64,000 bases of DNA, from contig NZ_FOIR01000001.1 in the NCBI RefSeq assembly GCF_900111145.1, forward strand, positions 1,910,032-1,974,031, written 5' to 3'. Positions 51,462 through 60,900 of the stretch are shown in pieces; the first letter of the stretch is position 1, and the number at the start of each line of letters is the position of its first letter. The position numbers were made by a program, and so were the translations under genes. The notes under the pieces are model-generated. The model did not search any database. It was not told the origin of the DNA and worked only from the letters and a program-made list of their open reading frames with translations. This DNA is from Roseivirga pacifica (GTDB taxonomy: Bacteria > Bacteroidota > Bacteroidia > Cytophagales > Cyclobacteriaceae).

Positions 51462-53219
51462 CTAAACGAGTTGCGGGTCTTCAAACCAAATTTTTGTATC
51501 AGTGTAATTTACTGTTACTTTCAGTTTTTTGCCCGAACTTCCAATTATAGGCTGATTAAAGAAGGATACTGCTTGCCCCCAATGGTTGTCTTTTCGCCCA
51601 GGAGCACTGCTTAGCGTAATGCTATCATCCATAAAAAGCGTAAACCAAAATGCGACACCATGAATTGGGTCTGAAGAGTTTATTTCAACTGAAATATCAA
51701 ACCTACGGCATTGGTTAGGTGCCATGGCAGGCCAAAGATTTTCGAAGTCTACATCAAGAATTTTAAATTCATCTGAACAGAATTCATGGGTTACTTCCGA
51801 AAGATTTTGAGTGATATATTCTTCTGGCACTCTAAACTGGTCGAACCCTGAAAGATCGAACCCTGAGATTTTAGTGATAGGATTTACTGAGCTTGACTTT
51901 GGGGCATGTAAAAGTTTACCTTTTACCTCAGCAGCCTTAGGTATTACCTTTGTTCCTTCCTCACATAGGCTTTCCAATGCATGGCGGAATGATGGAACGG
52001 CATGTTCACCCAGCAGGCCAGAGTCAAATATTTCGGCTACAATAATATTTGGTTTTGAATCAAGCTCGTTGGCTGTGAGTTGTGTGGATTTTGCTTGAAA
52101 TAGTTGAATTTTTTCAGTGTACCCATTTTTGCCTATATTTTCCTTTGCAGCTTCAGCAATATATTTTGACTGTTCACAGGCATATACTTTTTGCGCTCCA
52201 TGCTTGGCAGCCATCATGGCCAATAATCCAGAACCTGTTCCAATGTCTAACGCTACTGATTCTGCTTTAATAGCTTTTTCAATGGCTTGCTCAAACGCAT
52301 CGTTTCGTTCGTGATCAGCCAACATTTTTAAATGCCATGGTGGTACAAAACGAGACATGACGCGGCTAAGGTTTTGCCTAGTGCCTAAATCATTAGGGTT
52401 TATGCTTAGTGCTTTTTTATATGAATTAACAGTGTTATCGAAATCACCAATTTCTTGATACGTGTTTCCAAGGTGAACATGAATTCCCCAGTCGCCTGGT
52501 TGGATTTGAACGGCCTTTTTTAAATAAGTCAAGCCTTCCTCTGCTTGTCCATTTTGCCCCAAAAAACGTCCTAATTCTAGGTTGGCTTGAAAATGAAAAG
52601 GGGCTTTTTGGGCTGCTTGTGTTAAGTAGTTATGAGCGTCTTCTGCTTTGCCTTCTGTTTCTAGAATTGAAGCTAGGTTGATCATTGCTTCTACCAGATT
52701 GGGGTCTTTTTTTAAGAGTTGCTCTAAAGTTGATTTGGCCCCGGCTGAATTGTTCGTCAAAAGCTCTAACTGTGCCATCATAAGGTAGCTGTTCTGACTC
52801 AGAGGTTCACTATATAAAAAGGGCTTTAATATACCTTTAGCCTCATCGTATTGACCAAAATGTGTTTTGATCTGCGCAATTTGAAGACCTATGTCGTCTC
52901 TTTCAGGAGCTACTTTACTTGCTTTTTCTAAATAGATAAGGGCGTTCTGAAAGTCTTGAATTTGTGTGCATATAAAGCCAAGATTACTTAAGCTTTCAAG
53001 GTTTTCAGGATCTAAGCTAAGTGCTTTTTGCCAACTATCTATTGCTTGTTGGGCATTGCCCTTCATTAGGTAAAGCATGCCAAGGTTGGAAAGTGCTTCT
53101 ACTGAATTTGGGTCATTACTTAATGCTTCGCTAAAAAATATTTCTGCATTGGCAAGGTCGCCTTTTTGTTGATAAGCTTTAGCTTTCTCAACAAGAGATT
53201 CTTTGTGTGTAGTGTCCAT
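51462..53219 (-). CDS. TPR-repeat protein with C-terminal PRMT-like methyltransferase
   Basis: 585 residues. Eight or so TPR units (about 1-290; SVEALSNLGMLYLMKGNAQQ, NLESLSNLGFICTQIQDFQN, ...GIHVHLGNTYQEIGDFDN) precede a Rossmann SAM-methyltransferase (AVALDIGTGSGLLAMMAAKHG, VYACEQSKYIAEAAKENI). The region ending in IIVAEIFDSGLLGE corresponds to the double-Glu arginine clamp of PRMT7/PRMT9, and the following beta part to the PRMT barrel. TPR plus PRMT is the layout of eukaryotic PRMT9, which is rare in bacteria. The target is unknown. It is the first gene before the 2OG hydroxylase (2 bases apart). Confidence 0.82.
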   Translation of the reverse strand: MDTTHKESLVEKAKAYQQKGDLANAEIFFSEALSNDPNSVEALSNLGMLYLMKGNAQQAIDSWQKALSLDPENLESLSNLGFICTQIQDFQNALIYLEKASKVAPERDDIGLQIAQIKTHFGQYDEAKGILKPFLYSEPLSQNSYLMMAQLELLTNNSAGAKSTLEQLLKKDPNLVEAMINLASILETEGKAEDAHNYLTQAAQKAPFHFQANLELGRFLGQNGQAEEGLTYLKKAVQIQPGDWGIHVHLGNTYQEIGDFDNTVNSYKKALSINPNDLGTRQNLSRVMSRFVPPWHLKMLADHERNDAFEQAIEKAIKAESVALDIGTGSGLLAMMAAKHGAQKVYACEQSKYIAEAAKENIGKNGYTEKIQLFQAKSTQLTANELDSKPNIIVAEIFDSGLLGEHAVPSFRHALESLCEEGTKVIPKAAEVKGKLLHAPKSSSVNPITKISGFDLSGFDQFRVPEEYITQNLSEVTHEFCSDEFKILDVDFENLWPAMAPNQCRRFDISVEINSSDPIHGVAFWFTLFMDDSITLSSAPGRKDNHWGQAVSFFNQPIIGSSGKKLKVTVNYTDTKIWFEDPQLV

Positions 53220-53383
53220 TTTTTTAACAGTCTTGTGGCAAACTATTTATTTTAGCTTTAAGCAGCAAGCCTTAATTGTAGCATAATCAATATTTATAAT
53301 TCTTAAGCAATTATTGGTGCTAAGTTTTTCAAATCGATTAACAATGCTTAAACTCACAACAGAAATCTCAACGCACACATACA

Positions 53384-54073
53384 ATGCAATTAAATTCTGG
53401 AAACTATCTGCAGATAGATGAGCTATTAAATGCTCAAGAATTGTCTGCCATATTAAATCTCATTAATCAAGCTGGTTTTTCAGATGGTAAGTCAACGGCT
53501 TCGGATGCCGCGGCAGGAGTTAAGCAAAACAAGCAGATAAGTGCAGAAAGCAATTTTCAGGCACAGCAAATTGCGCAAATTGTATCTCAGGCCATTTCTC
53601 GCAATAAAAGAATTCAGTCGGCCATACTCCCTAAAGTAATACTGCCACCCTTGGTCAGTCTTTATGAACCTGGAATGCACTACGGAACTCATGTGGATAG
53701 TCCATTGATGGGCACACAGTTTACGATTAGAACGGATGTGGGGATGACGCTTTTTCTTTCGCCTCCAGAGAGTTATGAAGGAGGCGAATTGGAAGTGATT
53801 ACAGAGGCGGGTATAAAGCTATTTAAGCCTGCTGCTGGCTCGGCTGTTATCTATCCAACAACTAGGCTGCATCAGGTATTGCCGGTTACCAATGGTAAAA
53901 GGATGGCCGTTGTTACTTGGATGCAGTGCGCTATTCGCAATCCGGGTCAACGTGAAATCATAGACCAGATCAACCAAGTACTTGATCAAATGGGGCAAGC
54001 GGAGCATAAGGAAACTAGGCTGGTGCTTCAGCAGGTTTACAGCAACTTAATTCGTATGTGGGCCGAACTTTAG
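53384..54073 (+). CDS. PKHD-type (PiuC-like) Fe(II)/2-oxoglutarate hydroxylase
   Basis: 229 residues. H103 and D105 in YGTHVDSP, H163 in TTRLHQVLPV and the 2OG arginine R173 in NGKRMAVV make the catalytic set complete. FLSPPESYEGGELEVIT matches the family strands. PKHD-type enzymes are often linked to iron uptake but their substrates are largely unknown. It is the first of the rightward genes, 164 bases from the divergent TPR-methyltransferase gene. The following gene starts 24 bases beyond its stop. Confidence 0.88.
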   Translation: MQLNSGNYLQIDELLNAQELSAILNLINQAGFSDGKSTASDAAAGVKQNKQISAESNFQAQQIAQIVSQAISRNKRIQSAILPKVILPPLVSLYEPGMHYGTHVDSPLMGTQFTIRTDVGMTLFLSPPESYEGGELEVITEAGIKLFKPAAGSAVIYPTTRLHQVLPVTNGKRMAVVTWMQCAIRNPGQREIIDQINQVLDQMGQAEHKETRLVLQQVYSNLIRMWAEL

Positions 54074-54097
54074 TAGAACCAGCAAATCACACCTAAA

Positions 54098-55201
54098 ATG
54101 ATTATGGAAGAAATTACAATTGGGATACTGATCCCTAACTCTGGTATTATGCCAATGGGCAAACAGTTTGATAGAGCGCTTAAAAAAGCACTTAAAGCAG
54201 AACTGGCCGAAACTGAATTTGAACCTGAAATATTAACCGAAACTGTTGGACAAGGAAGCCCAGTGTTGATAGAAAAAGCGCTGGACGATTTTTTTGGGTA
54301 CCACGATGTTGACCTTGTTGCTGGATTAGTAACTCCAAAAGCTATTGAAGGCTTGGTAGATCGGTTCGAAAAGCGAAATATCCCTTTCATTATGAATAAC
54401 CTTGGAGAGCACTTAATACCTACCAAAGGTTATGGTGATAACGTATTGGTTAACTCAACCCACCTATGGCAGCACTGCTTTGCCATGGGGCAATATGCAG
54501 CTCAAAACCTGGGTAAGAAAGGGCTTGTTTTAGGAGCCATGTTCGACTCAGGATATGCTTTTTTAAACTGCTTTCAACTAGGTTTAATGTCGGTCGATCA
54601 AAATTTTGATCACGACCTTAAGCTCCTTCAGCTGCCTCAGCCAGGCAAGTTGTCTGAAGTAAAAGAAGCTTTTGATAGTATAGATATAGGAGCTTATGAT
54701 TTTGTGTTTCCGCTATTTTGTGGAGAAGAAGCTACTCTTTTTATTGATGAGTTTCATGCCAGAGGATTAAACAGTAAAACTAAAATTGTGGCACTTCCAT
54801 TTCTGTTTGCACCAGAAAAGTATGACTTGGCAGGGCTTGAAATGATTTCAACTCAAAATGCACTAAGTAACGATGCCTTATGGAAGAATACGTTTGTCTC
54901 AATGGGGGATAAGTGCGGCAAAGCAATTGGGAGAGTTTTAGTAGAAAATAATGGTAAACTAAACGTTGAGGAGTTAAAGAAGAACCTTGAATGGCTAGAT
55001 TCTTCTGTAAGTTATGATTCAACTCAGGTCCCTAAATTGAATAGTGCAATTACAATTCTTAGTCATAAAGTTGTGAGTGGAAACAATGTTGAGACAAAGG
55101 AGTTGGCGCAGATAGATGGGCCAATCAGCGAAAATGAACATATTGTACAGTCTAGAGATGCACTAGCTAGTGTATGGATGAACTCTTATTTGGCCGTTTA
55201 A
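54098..55201 (+). CDS. periplasmic-binding-protein fold (type 1, Peripla_BP_6-like) without signal peptide
   Basis: 367 residues: the first ones (MEEITIGILIPNSGIMPMG) start straight into the first strand of a type 1 periplasmic-binding fold. Then DVDLVAGLVTPKAIEGLVDRF, IPFIMNNLGEHLIPT and ...YDFVFPLFCGEEATLFIDEF follow the pattern of branched-chain-amino-acid-type receptors. No signal peptide or lipobox is present, so it is probably cytosolic, as in amide-operon-type AmiC sensors. The formyltransferase gene's ATG follows two bases after its stop. The ligand is unknown, perhaps a precursor or regulator for the modification cluster (inference). Confidence 0.7.
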   Translation: MIMEEITIGILIPNSGIMPMGKQFDRALKKALKAELAETEFEPEILTETVGQGSPVLIEKALDDFFGYHDVDLVAGLVTPKAIEGLVDRFEKRNIPFIMNNLGEHLIPTKGYGDNVLVNSTHLWQHCFAMGQYAAQNLGKKGLVLGAMFDSGYAFLNCFQLGLMSVDQNFDHDLKLLQLPQPGKLSEVKEAFDSIDIGAYDFVFPLFCGEEATLFIDEFHARGLNSKTKIVALPFLFAPEKYDLAGLEMISTQNALSNDALWKNTFVSMGDKCGKAIGRVLVENNGKLNVEELKKNLEWLDSSVSYDSTQVPKLNSAITILSHKVVSGNNVETKELAQIDGPISENEHIVQSRDALASVWMNSYLAV

Positions 55202-55203
55202 GA

Positions 55204-56133
55204 ATGAAGGTACTATTACTTACTAATTCAAATACACTTTCAATTCCAGCCATAAAAAAAATAAAGGATGATGGCCTTTTGGTTGGGGTAGGAGTGCTAA
55301 AAAAGCACGTAAACCTTTTAGCTTCTTCAATACATGCTGCAGGTGTAGCCCATGAGGAAATATTACAACTAGAAAGGAGTAGTTGGGTTGAAGAACTGTC
55401 CTTGTTTATAAAGGAGCATCATGTTGAAACTGTTTGGGTGCTTACATTTCCATGGGTAATACCGGAATCTCTTCTTAGCGTACTACCAAATAGGTTTGTC
55501 AATTTCCATTTCGGGCTTTTGCCCAAGTATAAAGGAGCGGATCCTATTTTTTGGCAGCTTAAGAATAGTGAAGAACTTGGTGGAGTAACCATACACTTAA
55601 TGAGTGACCAAGTAGATGAAGGGCCAGTGTTGTTGAAAGAAGAACTCCGAGTAATCCCCGGGGAAAACTACGGTTTGCACAGTAGGCGCTTGGGAGAGAT
55701 GGTTCCTTCTATGGTTGAAAAGATTTTGAGCTTGCTAAAAAGTCAACCTAATGAGTTTCTGACTTTAAAAAGTGTAGACAAAGCTTTTGATCAAAAGCCA
55801 ACTGAAGATGATTTGACCATTAAATGGGGGGAACAATCTGCAACTGAAATAGAATATCTTATAAATGCTACTAATCCGAAATATGGTGGTGCGTTTACAG
55901 TTGTAGCAGGAGTAGAAATGCGAATTTTGGAAGTTACACCGGTTAGCCTAGAACAAAGAATCGAATCTGGGCCAGGGCAAATAATACATGCAGATGTAGT
56001 TTATGGTGTGGTTGTAGCCTGTATAAATAATGAGTACTTAAGAATTACGGTGGTTAACACTGCAGAGGGGTATATGTCTGGTGTCAAGTTGTTTAACCTT
56101 GGCTTTTTGCCTGGGCAGCGGTTTACTTCTTAA
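55204..56133 (+). CDS. formyltransferase-fold protein (Fmt-like)
   Basis: About 309 residues from the ATG at 55204 (MKVLLLTNSNTLSIPAIKKI); an open frame 10 codons upstream overlaps the previous gene. VNFHFGLLPKYKGADPIFWQL is the folate-binding/catalytic segment (HxSLLPxYRG in relatives, with the serine replaced by glycine), and HLMSDQVDEGPVLLKEEL has the catalytic Asp. A C-terminal OB-like domain follows (EYLINATNPKYGGAFTVV). It is similar to methionyl-tRNA formyltransferase but its place in this cluster suggests formylation of an amine other than Met-tRNA. Which one is unknown. Confidence 0.82.
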   Translation: MKVLLLTNSNTLSIPAIKKIKDDGLLVGVGVLKKHVNLLASSIHAAGVAHEEILQLERSSWVEELSLFIKEHHVETVWVLTFPWVIPESLLSVLPNRFVNFHFGLLPKYKGADPIFWQLKNSEELGGVTIHLMSDQVDEGPVLLKEELRVIPGENYGLHSRRLGEMVPSMVEKILSLLKSQPNEFLTLKSVDKAFDQKPTEDDLTIKWGEQSATEIEYLINATNPKYGGAFTVVAGVEMRILEVTPVSLEQRIESGPGQIIHADVVYGVVVACINNEYLRITVVNTAEGYMSGVKLFNLGFLPGQRFTS

Positions 56134-56273
56134 ATCAGTACATAAGTTTACGGAAGTTGAAATCGTTTGAATATTTTTCTTAACTTAAAACGATTTCGAT
56201 AAATCACACTACTCACACACAATAAAATGAAACACACAAATCTAATTTTACACAACAAATCATTCACAACATC

Positions 56274-56879
56274 ATGGAAGGATATTTAGCCGAAATAAGA
56301 GGTTTCGGAGGAAACTTTGCGCCTAGAAACTGGGCGTTTTGCAATGGGCAATTGCTCTCTATTGCTCAAAATCAAGCATTATTTTCCCTATTGGGAACGA
56401 CTTATGGCGGAGATGGGCGTACCACTTTTGCCTTACCCGATTTAAGAGGGCGTGCCCCAATTAGTGCTGGTACGGGGCCGGGACTAACACCTCGACCGCT
56501 TGGGCAAAGGTCTGGTCAGGAGTACGTGGTTTTGACGCAGACTCAGATACCTTCTCACAATCATGTGGCTCAAACGCAGGCCATAACAGCACAAGTAACT
56601 GTTATGGCTAAAGATGGAGATGCAACTTCTGAGACCCCAGCAGCAGGTTTGTCTCTTGCTAAGGGAAATACAGAAGTTAACTTTGCTCCTACTCCTACTA
56701 AAATGTATGGAGATGTAGGTAATAATGTAGTTCTAGGTTCTGGAATCAGTCAAATTCCTGCTGGTCAGGGTGTAACTGTTGGAAATACAGGAGGTAGTCA
56801 GTCTCATACAAACATGCAGCCTTACCTTACAATTTATTGGATTATCTGTATGGCCGGATTATTCCCATCTAGAAATTGA
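56274..56879 (+). CDS. phage tail-collar (microcystin-dependent protein-like) protein 1
   Basis: 201 residues with no signal peptide. The tail-collar domain is at the N-terminus: EIRGFGGNFAPRNWAFCNGQ, LLGTTYGGDGRTTFALPDLR and GRAPIS. The middle is Thr/Ala-rich and the end is GNTGGSQSHTNMQPYLTIYW. Collar-domain proteins of this kind occur as MdpB-type proteins in bacteria. The C-terminal IYWIICMAGLFPSRN is shared with its neighbour. Its leader (56170-56273) is remarkably poor in G. The close paralogue follows 24 bases later. Confidence 0.85.
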   Translation: MEGYLAEIRGFGGNFAPRNWAFCNGQLLSIAQNQALFSLLGTTYGGDGRTTFALPDLRGRAPISAGTGPGLTPRPLGQRSGQEYVVLTQTQIPSHNHVAQTQAITAQVTVMAKDGDATSETPAAGLSLAKGNTEVNFAPTPTKMYGDVGNNVVLGSGISQIPAGQGVTVGNTGGSQSHTNMQPYLTIYWIICMAGLFPSRN

Positions 56880-56903
56880 TTTCTCAATATAACTTTAAAT
56901 ATT

Positions 56904-57512
56904 ATGGAAGGAACTATTGGAGAAATAAGAGGGTTTGCTGGTAATTTTGCTCCGAGAGCTTGGGCTTTTTGTGAGGGTCAATTAATCGCTATTGCTCAGA
57001 ACACAGCCCTGTTTTCAATTTTGGGAACAACCTATGGCGGAGATGGTAGGACAACTTTTGGGTTACCCGATTTAAGGGGTAGAATACCCATAAGTGCCGG
57101 TACCGGACCAGGGTTAAGTACACACAAACTGGGATCAAGAAGTGGTATTGAGGATGTGACTTTGAATATCTTGAATTTGCCGAATCATTTTCATTCAGCG
57201 GCTACAACTCATGAAATGCCGGTGTCTGTTTCTTTAACTGCAAAGGATGGAGAAGCAACTGAAGACACTCCTGATGATGGACTGTTTCTTGCAAAGGGAA
57301 ATACAGAAGTAAATTTTGCTGCTACCCCTTCTAATATGTATGGAAGTGCAGGAAACGATGTGACCTTAAGTACAGGTGTTGCTACGATTCCTGCTGGTCA
57401 GGGTGTAACAGTTGGTAATACAGGAGGTAATCAGTCTCATAACAATATGCAACCTTATCTTACTATTCATTGGGTAATTTGTATGTTTGGAATCTACCCT
57501 TCGAGGAATTGA
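56904..57512 (+). CDS. phage tail-collar protein 2 (paralogue)
   Basis: 202 residues, clearly a duplicate of the previous gene (GEIRGFAGNFAPRAWAFCEG; GTTYGGDGRTTFGLPDLRGR; GKGNTEVNF-type KGNTEVNFAATPSNMYG; GQGVTVGNTGGNQSHNNMQP). Divergence is concentrated in the Ala/Thr middle part. The two are 24 bases apart and form an operon, ending at the terminator at 57539. If the neighbouring hydroxylases and methyltransferase act on a cluster protein, these are the natural candidates (inference). Confidence 0.85.
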   Translation: MEGTIGEIRGFAGNFAPRAWAFCEGQLIAIAQNTALFSILGTTYGGDGRTTFGLPDLRGRIPISAGTGPGLSTHKLGSRSGIEDVTLNILNLPNHFHSAATTHEMPVSVSLTAKDGEATEDTPDDGLFLAKGNTEVNFAATPSNMYGSAGNDVTLSTGVATIPAGQGVTVGNTGGNQSHNNMQPYLTIHWVICMFGIYPSRN

Positions 57513-57946
57513 TCTGATCTAGCTTGACATAGAACAAGAAAAGGCCATCTTTTACTGATGGCCTTTTTATAAAATATGTCTATGGTGGAAAGAAATGAAA
57601 GTTCAGTAGAGAACCTGCGTTTTACATCACGGGTACTGAAATTGCCAAAAGAAATATATTCTGAATAGCCTCTTAAACTAGGTTGATAATTGAGATTATT
57701 TAAAAGTTTTTCTTGTGCTATCCGAGAGTCCTGAGCTTTTTATAAATCACACTAATGTCATAGTTTTTTTACTTAAACTAAGCAGGTATAAATACTTGTT
57801 TTAGAGGGTGCTATTTTCTCGAACAAAAAACTACTATATATTTATTGCTAATTGAAATATAAAACTAAGCGTATCGTTGCGCTGCCTGTTCTTATGAATT
57901 ACAGGTTTTAGTTTGTAAAAATAATGCTCATTCACCACCAAAACAT
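57513..57946. other. 434-bp intergenic stretch before the giant secreted protein
   Basis: Holds the collar operon's terminator and an AT-rich region. No small gene or further structure could be supported. The promoter of the large gene is presumably here, but no clear TAnnTTTG was identified. Confidence 0.5.
57539..57568 (+). terminator. intrinsic terminator after the tail-collar operon
   Basis: AAAAGGCCATC (57539-57549) and GATGGCCTTTTT (57557-57568) form a strong stem with a short loop and a T-run, 26 bases beyond the second collar gene's stop. Confidence 0.9.
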
Positions 57947-60900
57947 ATGATTGATTTTAATAGACTCCACAAGAGCTTCATGAAAACCATTGGGTCAGCC
58001 TTGATTCCAAAGGTCATGATGGCAAAATCATTTTCTTTAGCGGTAAATGGCTCAGGCCGTTGTTTGTCCAAATTGAGCAACCTTAGCATTGGCGCTATTG
58101 GTTTTGTGGATAGCTATTTAAAGATACTCTTTACAGGGCATAGAAGTGCCGTTAGGCTTATTGGTTTGCTTACTTTTGTCTTGGTTGTTCAAACGTTGCC
58201 ATTTTTGCAAGTTAATGCTCAGACCATAGGCTCGACTATCACCTTTGAGGCAGGCTCTGCTCGGTTACTTACTGGGGCTTCCACAAATCCTAGTGCAACA
58301 AACATTGATGGCCATAGTCTAGGGGTTTCTGCTGTAACATCAGGTAATATTGTCAATATAACGGTGAATAATACGGTCTCAGGCATTTCAGGTGGTTCTG
58401 ACCTTGCAGTAATTATGACAGCCACTGGAACTAACGTTACTTCCTTTTCATATAAGTCGGATAACGCTGCGAATAATTTTTCTCTTACAAGCTTTGCTTT
58501 TGCAGTGGCTACAGGAACAACCCAGAATATAACCGTTCAAGGGTATGATAATGGTAGTGCCGTTTCAGGTGCAATTACTAAGACCATATCTTCTGCGGGA
58601 ACTACCAACTTTACGGTTACTTCAGGGGATATTTCGGCTTCATCAGGGTGGGGTAATATTGATGAGATTAGAATGACGATGAACACACCTGCACCTGCAA
58701 ATTTTGCAATAGATGATGTTTTGCTTGCTGCAGCTGTAGCCTCCAACAATGCCCCAACCGCCTCTGCTTTCACTGCAAATCCATCAGAGAATCTTACTTA
58801 CACCTTTTCGACTAATGATTTTGGCTATAACGACAGTGATTCAGATCCTTTAGATCATGTATTAATTGAATCTGTACCAGCAAATGGTACTTTATATTTG
58901 GATGCCGATAATGATGATGTCTTCGATGGTGGCGAGGCAGTTTCGGTTTCTCAACAAATCAGTAAGGCCGACTTAGACGCTGGTAACCTCCAGTACATTC
59001 AAAATGGTTCAACAGGATCATCTTTTCAATTCGAAGTAAATGATGGTACCGATAACAGTACTGGGAACTATATTGCAACGCTTACCATGTTACCCGTACC
59101 AACGGTAACCTTAAGTTTGGTCACTTCTTCTAAGTCAGAATCGTTAACTACGGCAAATGGTATTACAGCCACTTTGTCTAATTCTTACGGGGCAAATACC
59201 GTAGTGAACTTGGCCTTTTCAGGTTCTGCAACAGGTAGTGGGGTAGATTACTCTGTCTCATCTACATCAATTACAATAGGTGCCGGTAATACCACAAATA
59301 CAATAGTATTAACCAACGTGCCTGATGCACTCTATGAAGGAAACGAAGAAGTAGATATAGATATTTCGACCGTTACGAATGGAACGGAAAATGGCACCCA
59401 ACAACAAACATTTACTATAATTGATGACGATAGCCAACCAAACGCTACGTTGGAGGTCCTCTCAATTTATAATCCACTGACTGATGAGAGTGGCGGACAG
59501 GCTTATGTTCGAGGGAAAATTGATGCCGTTGCCGGGACTACTATTACCATTCCACTGTCATTTAGTGGGACAGCTTCAGGTGGTGGTACAGATTATTCAA
59601 TTACGGGGAGTTCAATTGAGCTTTCCCCAGGGGAAACAATGGACAGCATTAGAATTACTTCTCAATATGATGGAATAGAAGAAGGGAGTGAAACAGTAAT
59701 AGTAGATATGGGTTCACCTACCAATGCTATTGAAAGTGGTACTCAGCAGGTGACTATTACTATAATAGATGAAGATGCTACACCTCCTAGAATAAATTCT
59801 ATAGTTAGACAATCACCTAGCAGTAGTCCTACAAATGCAGATTTATTAGTATGGGATGTTACATTTAATGAAGCTGTTAGTAATGTTGGTGCCGCAGATT
59901 TTACGGTTTCGGGTACAACGGGTACAATATCTTCAGTTACTAATCCTAGTGGTAATACGTACAGGGTGACAGTTTCCGGTGGAGACTTAGCTTCTCTTAA
60001 TGGAACAGTTACACTGGGTTTTGCTGGTGGTCAAGATATTGTCGATTCTTTTGGTACGGCCCTTTCTAATACAACGCCAACAGGAACTAATGATAATACG
60101 TTTGTGGTAGACAATTCTGCCCCCGCAGCTCCTAGTACTCCAGATATGACTACTGCCACAGATTCGGGTAACGAAGAGCATACCGCAGGGTCTACTTCAG
60201 ATAACCTGACCAAGAATACCACACCAACCTTTGAAGGTACAGCGGAATCTGGCGCTACTGTAAAAATAATATCGAATATCGATGGAGAAGTAGGTAGCGG
60301 TACTGCTACGGGTGGAAGTTATTCAATAACTACGAGTGCTTTGACTGCTGGTGCTCATACCATTACGGCAACAGCAACAGACGCATCCGCAAATACGAGT
60401 TCTGCTTCATCTGCCTTAAGCATTACTATCGATACTACTTCACCTACAGTGAGTATTTCTACCACATCCAGTAATCCAACCAATGATAATCCTATTCCCG
60501 TAACCATTACCTTTAATTCTGAGGCGGATAATATGAAGGAGAATGACATTACCGTGGTGAATGGCACAACTGGTGATTTCGCTTCTCCAGACAGTACTAG
60601 CTTTACCGTAAGTATTACGCCTTCAGGTAATGGAATCGTACAGGTATCCGTTGCCGCAGGTAGTGCATTTGATCGAGCTGGGAATGCCAATACTGTTTCG
60701 AATACATTAAGCCTAACTTATGATGGAACTGCCCCAGCGTTCAGTTCGGTAAGCCCAAGCTCAAGTAGTGCGGTCAATACTGCGAATGTTGGTTACACTT
60801 TATCTGAAGCTATTGCTTCAGGTACTGTTACCTTCACAAGAACCAGTGGCACAACCGATGGCAGTTCACCACATGTAGTAACGCTTACAGGGTCTGAACT

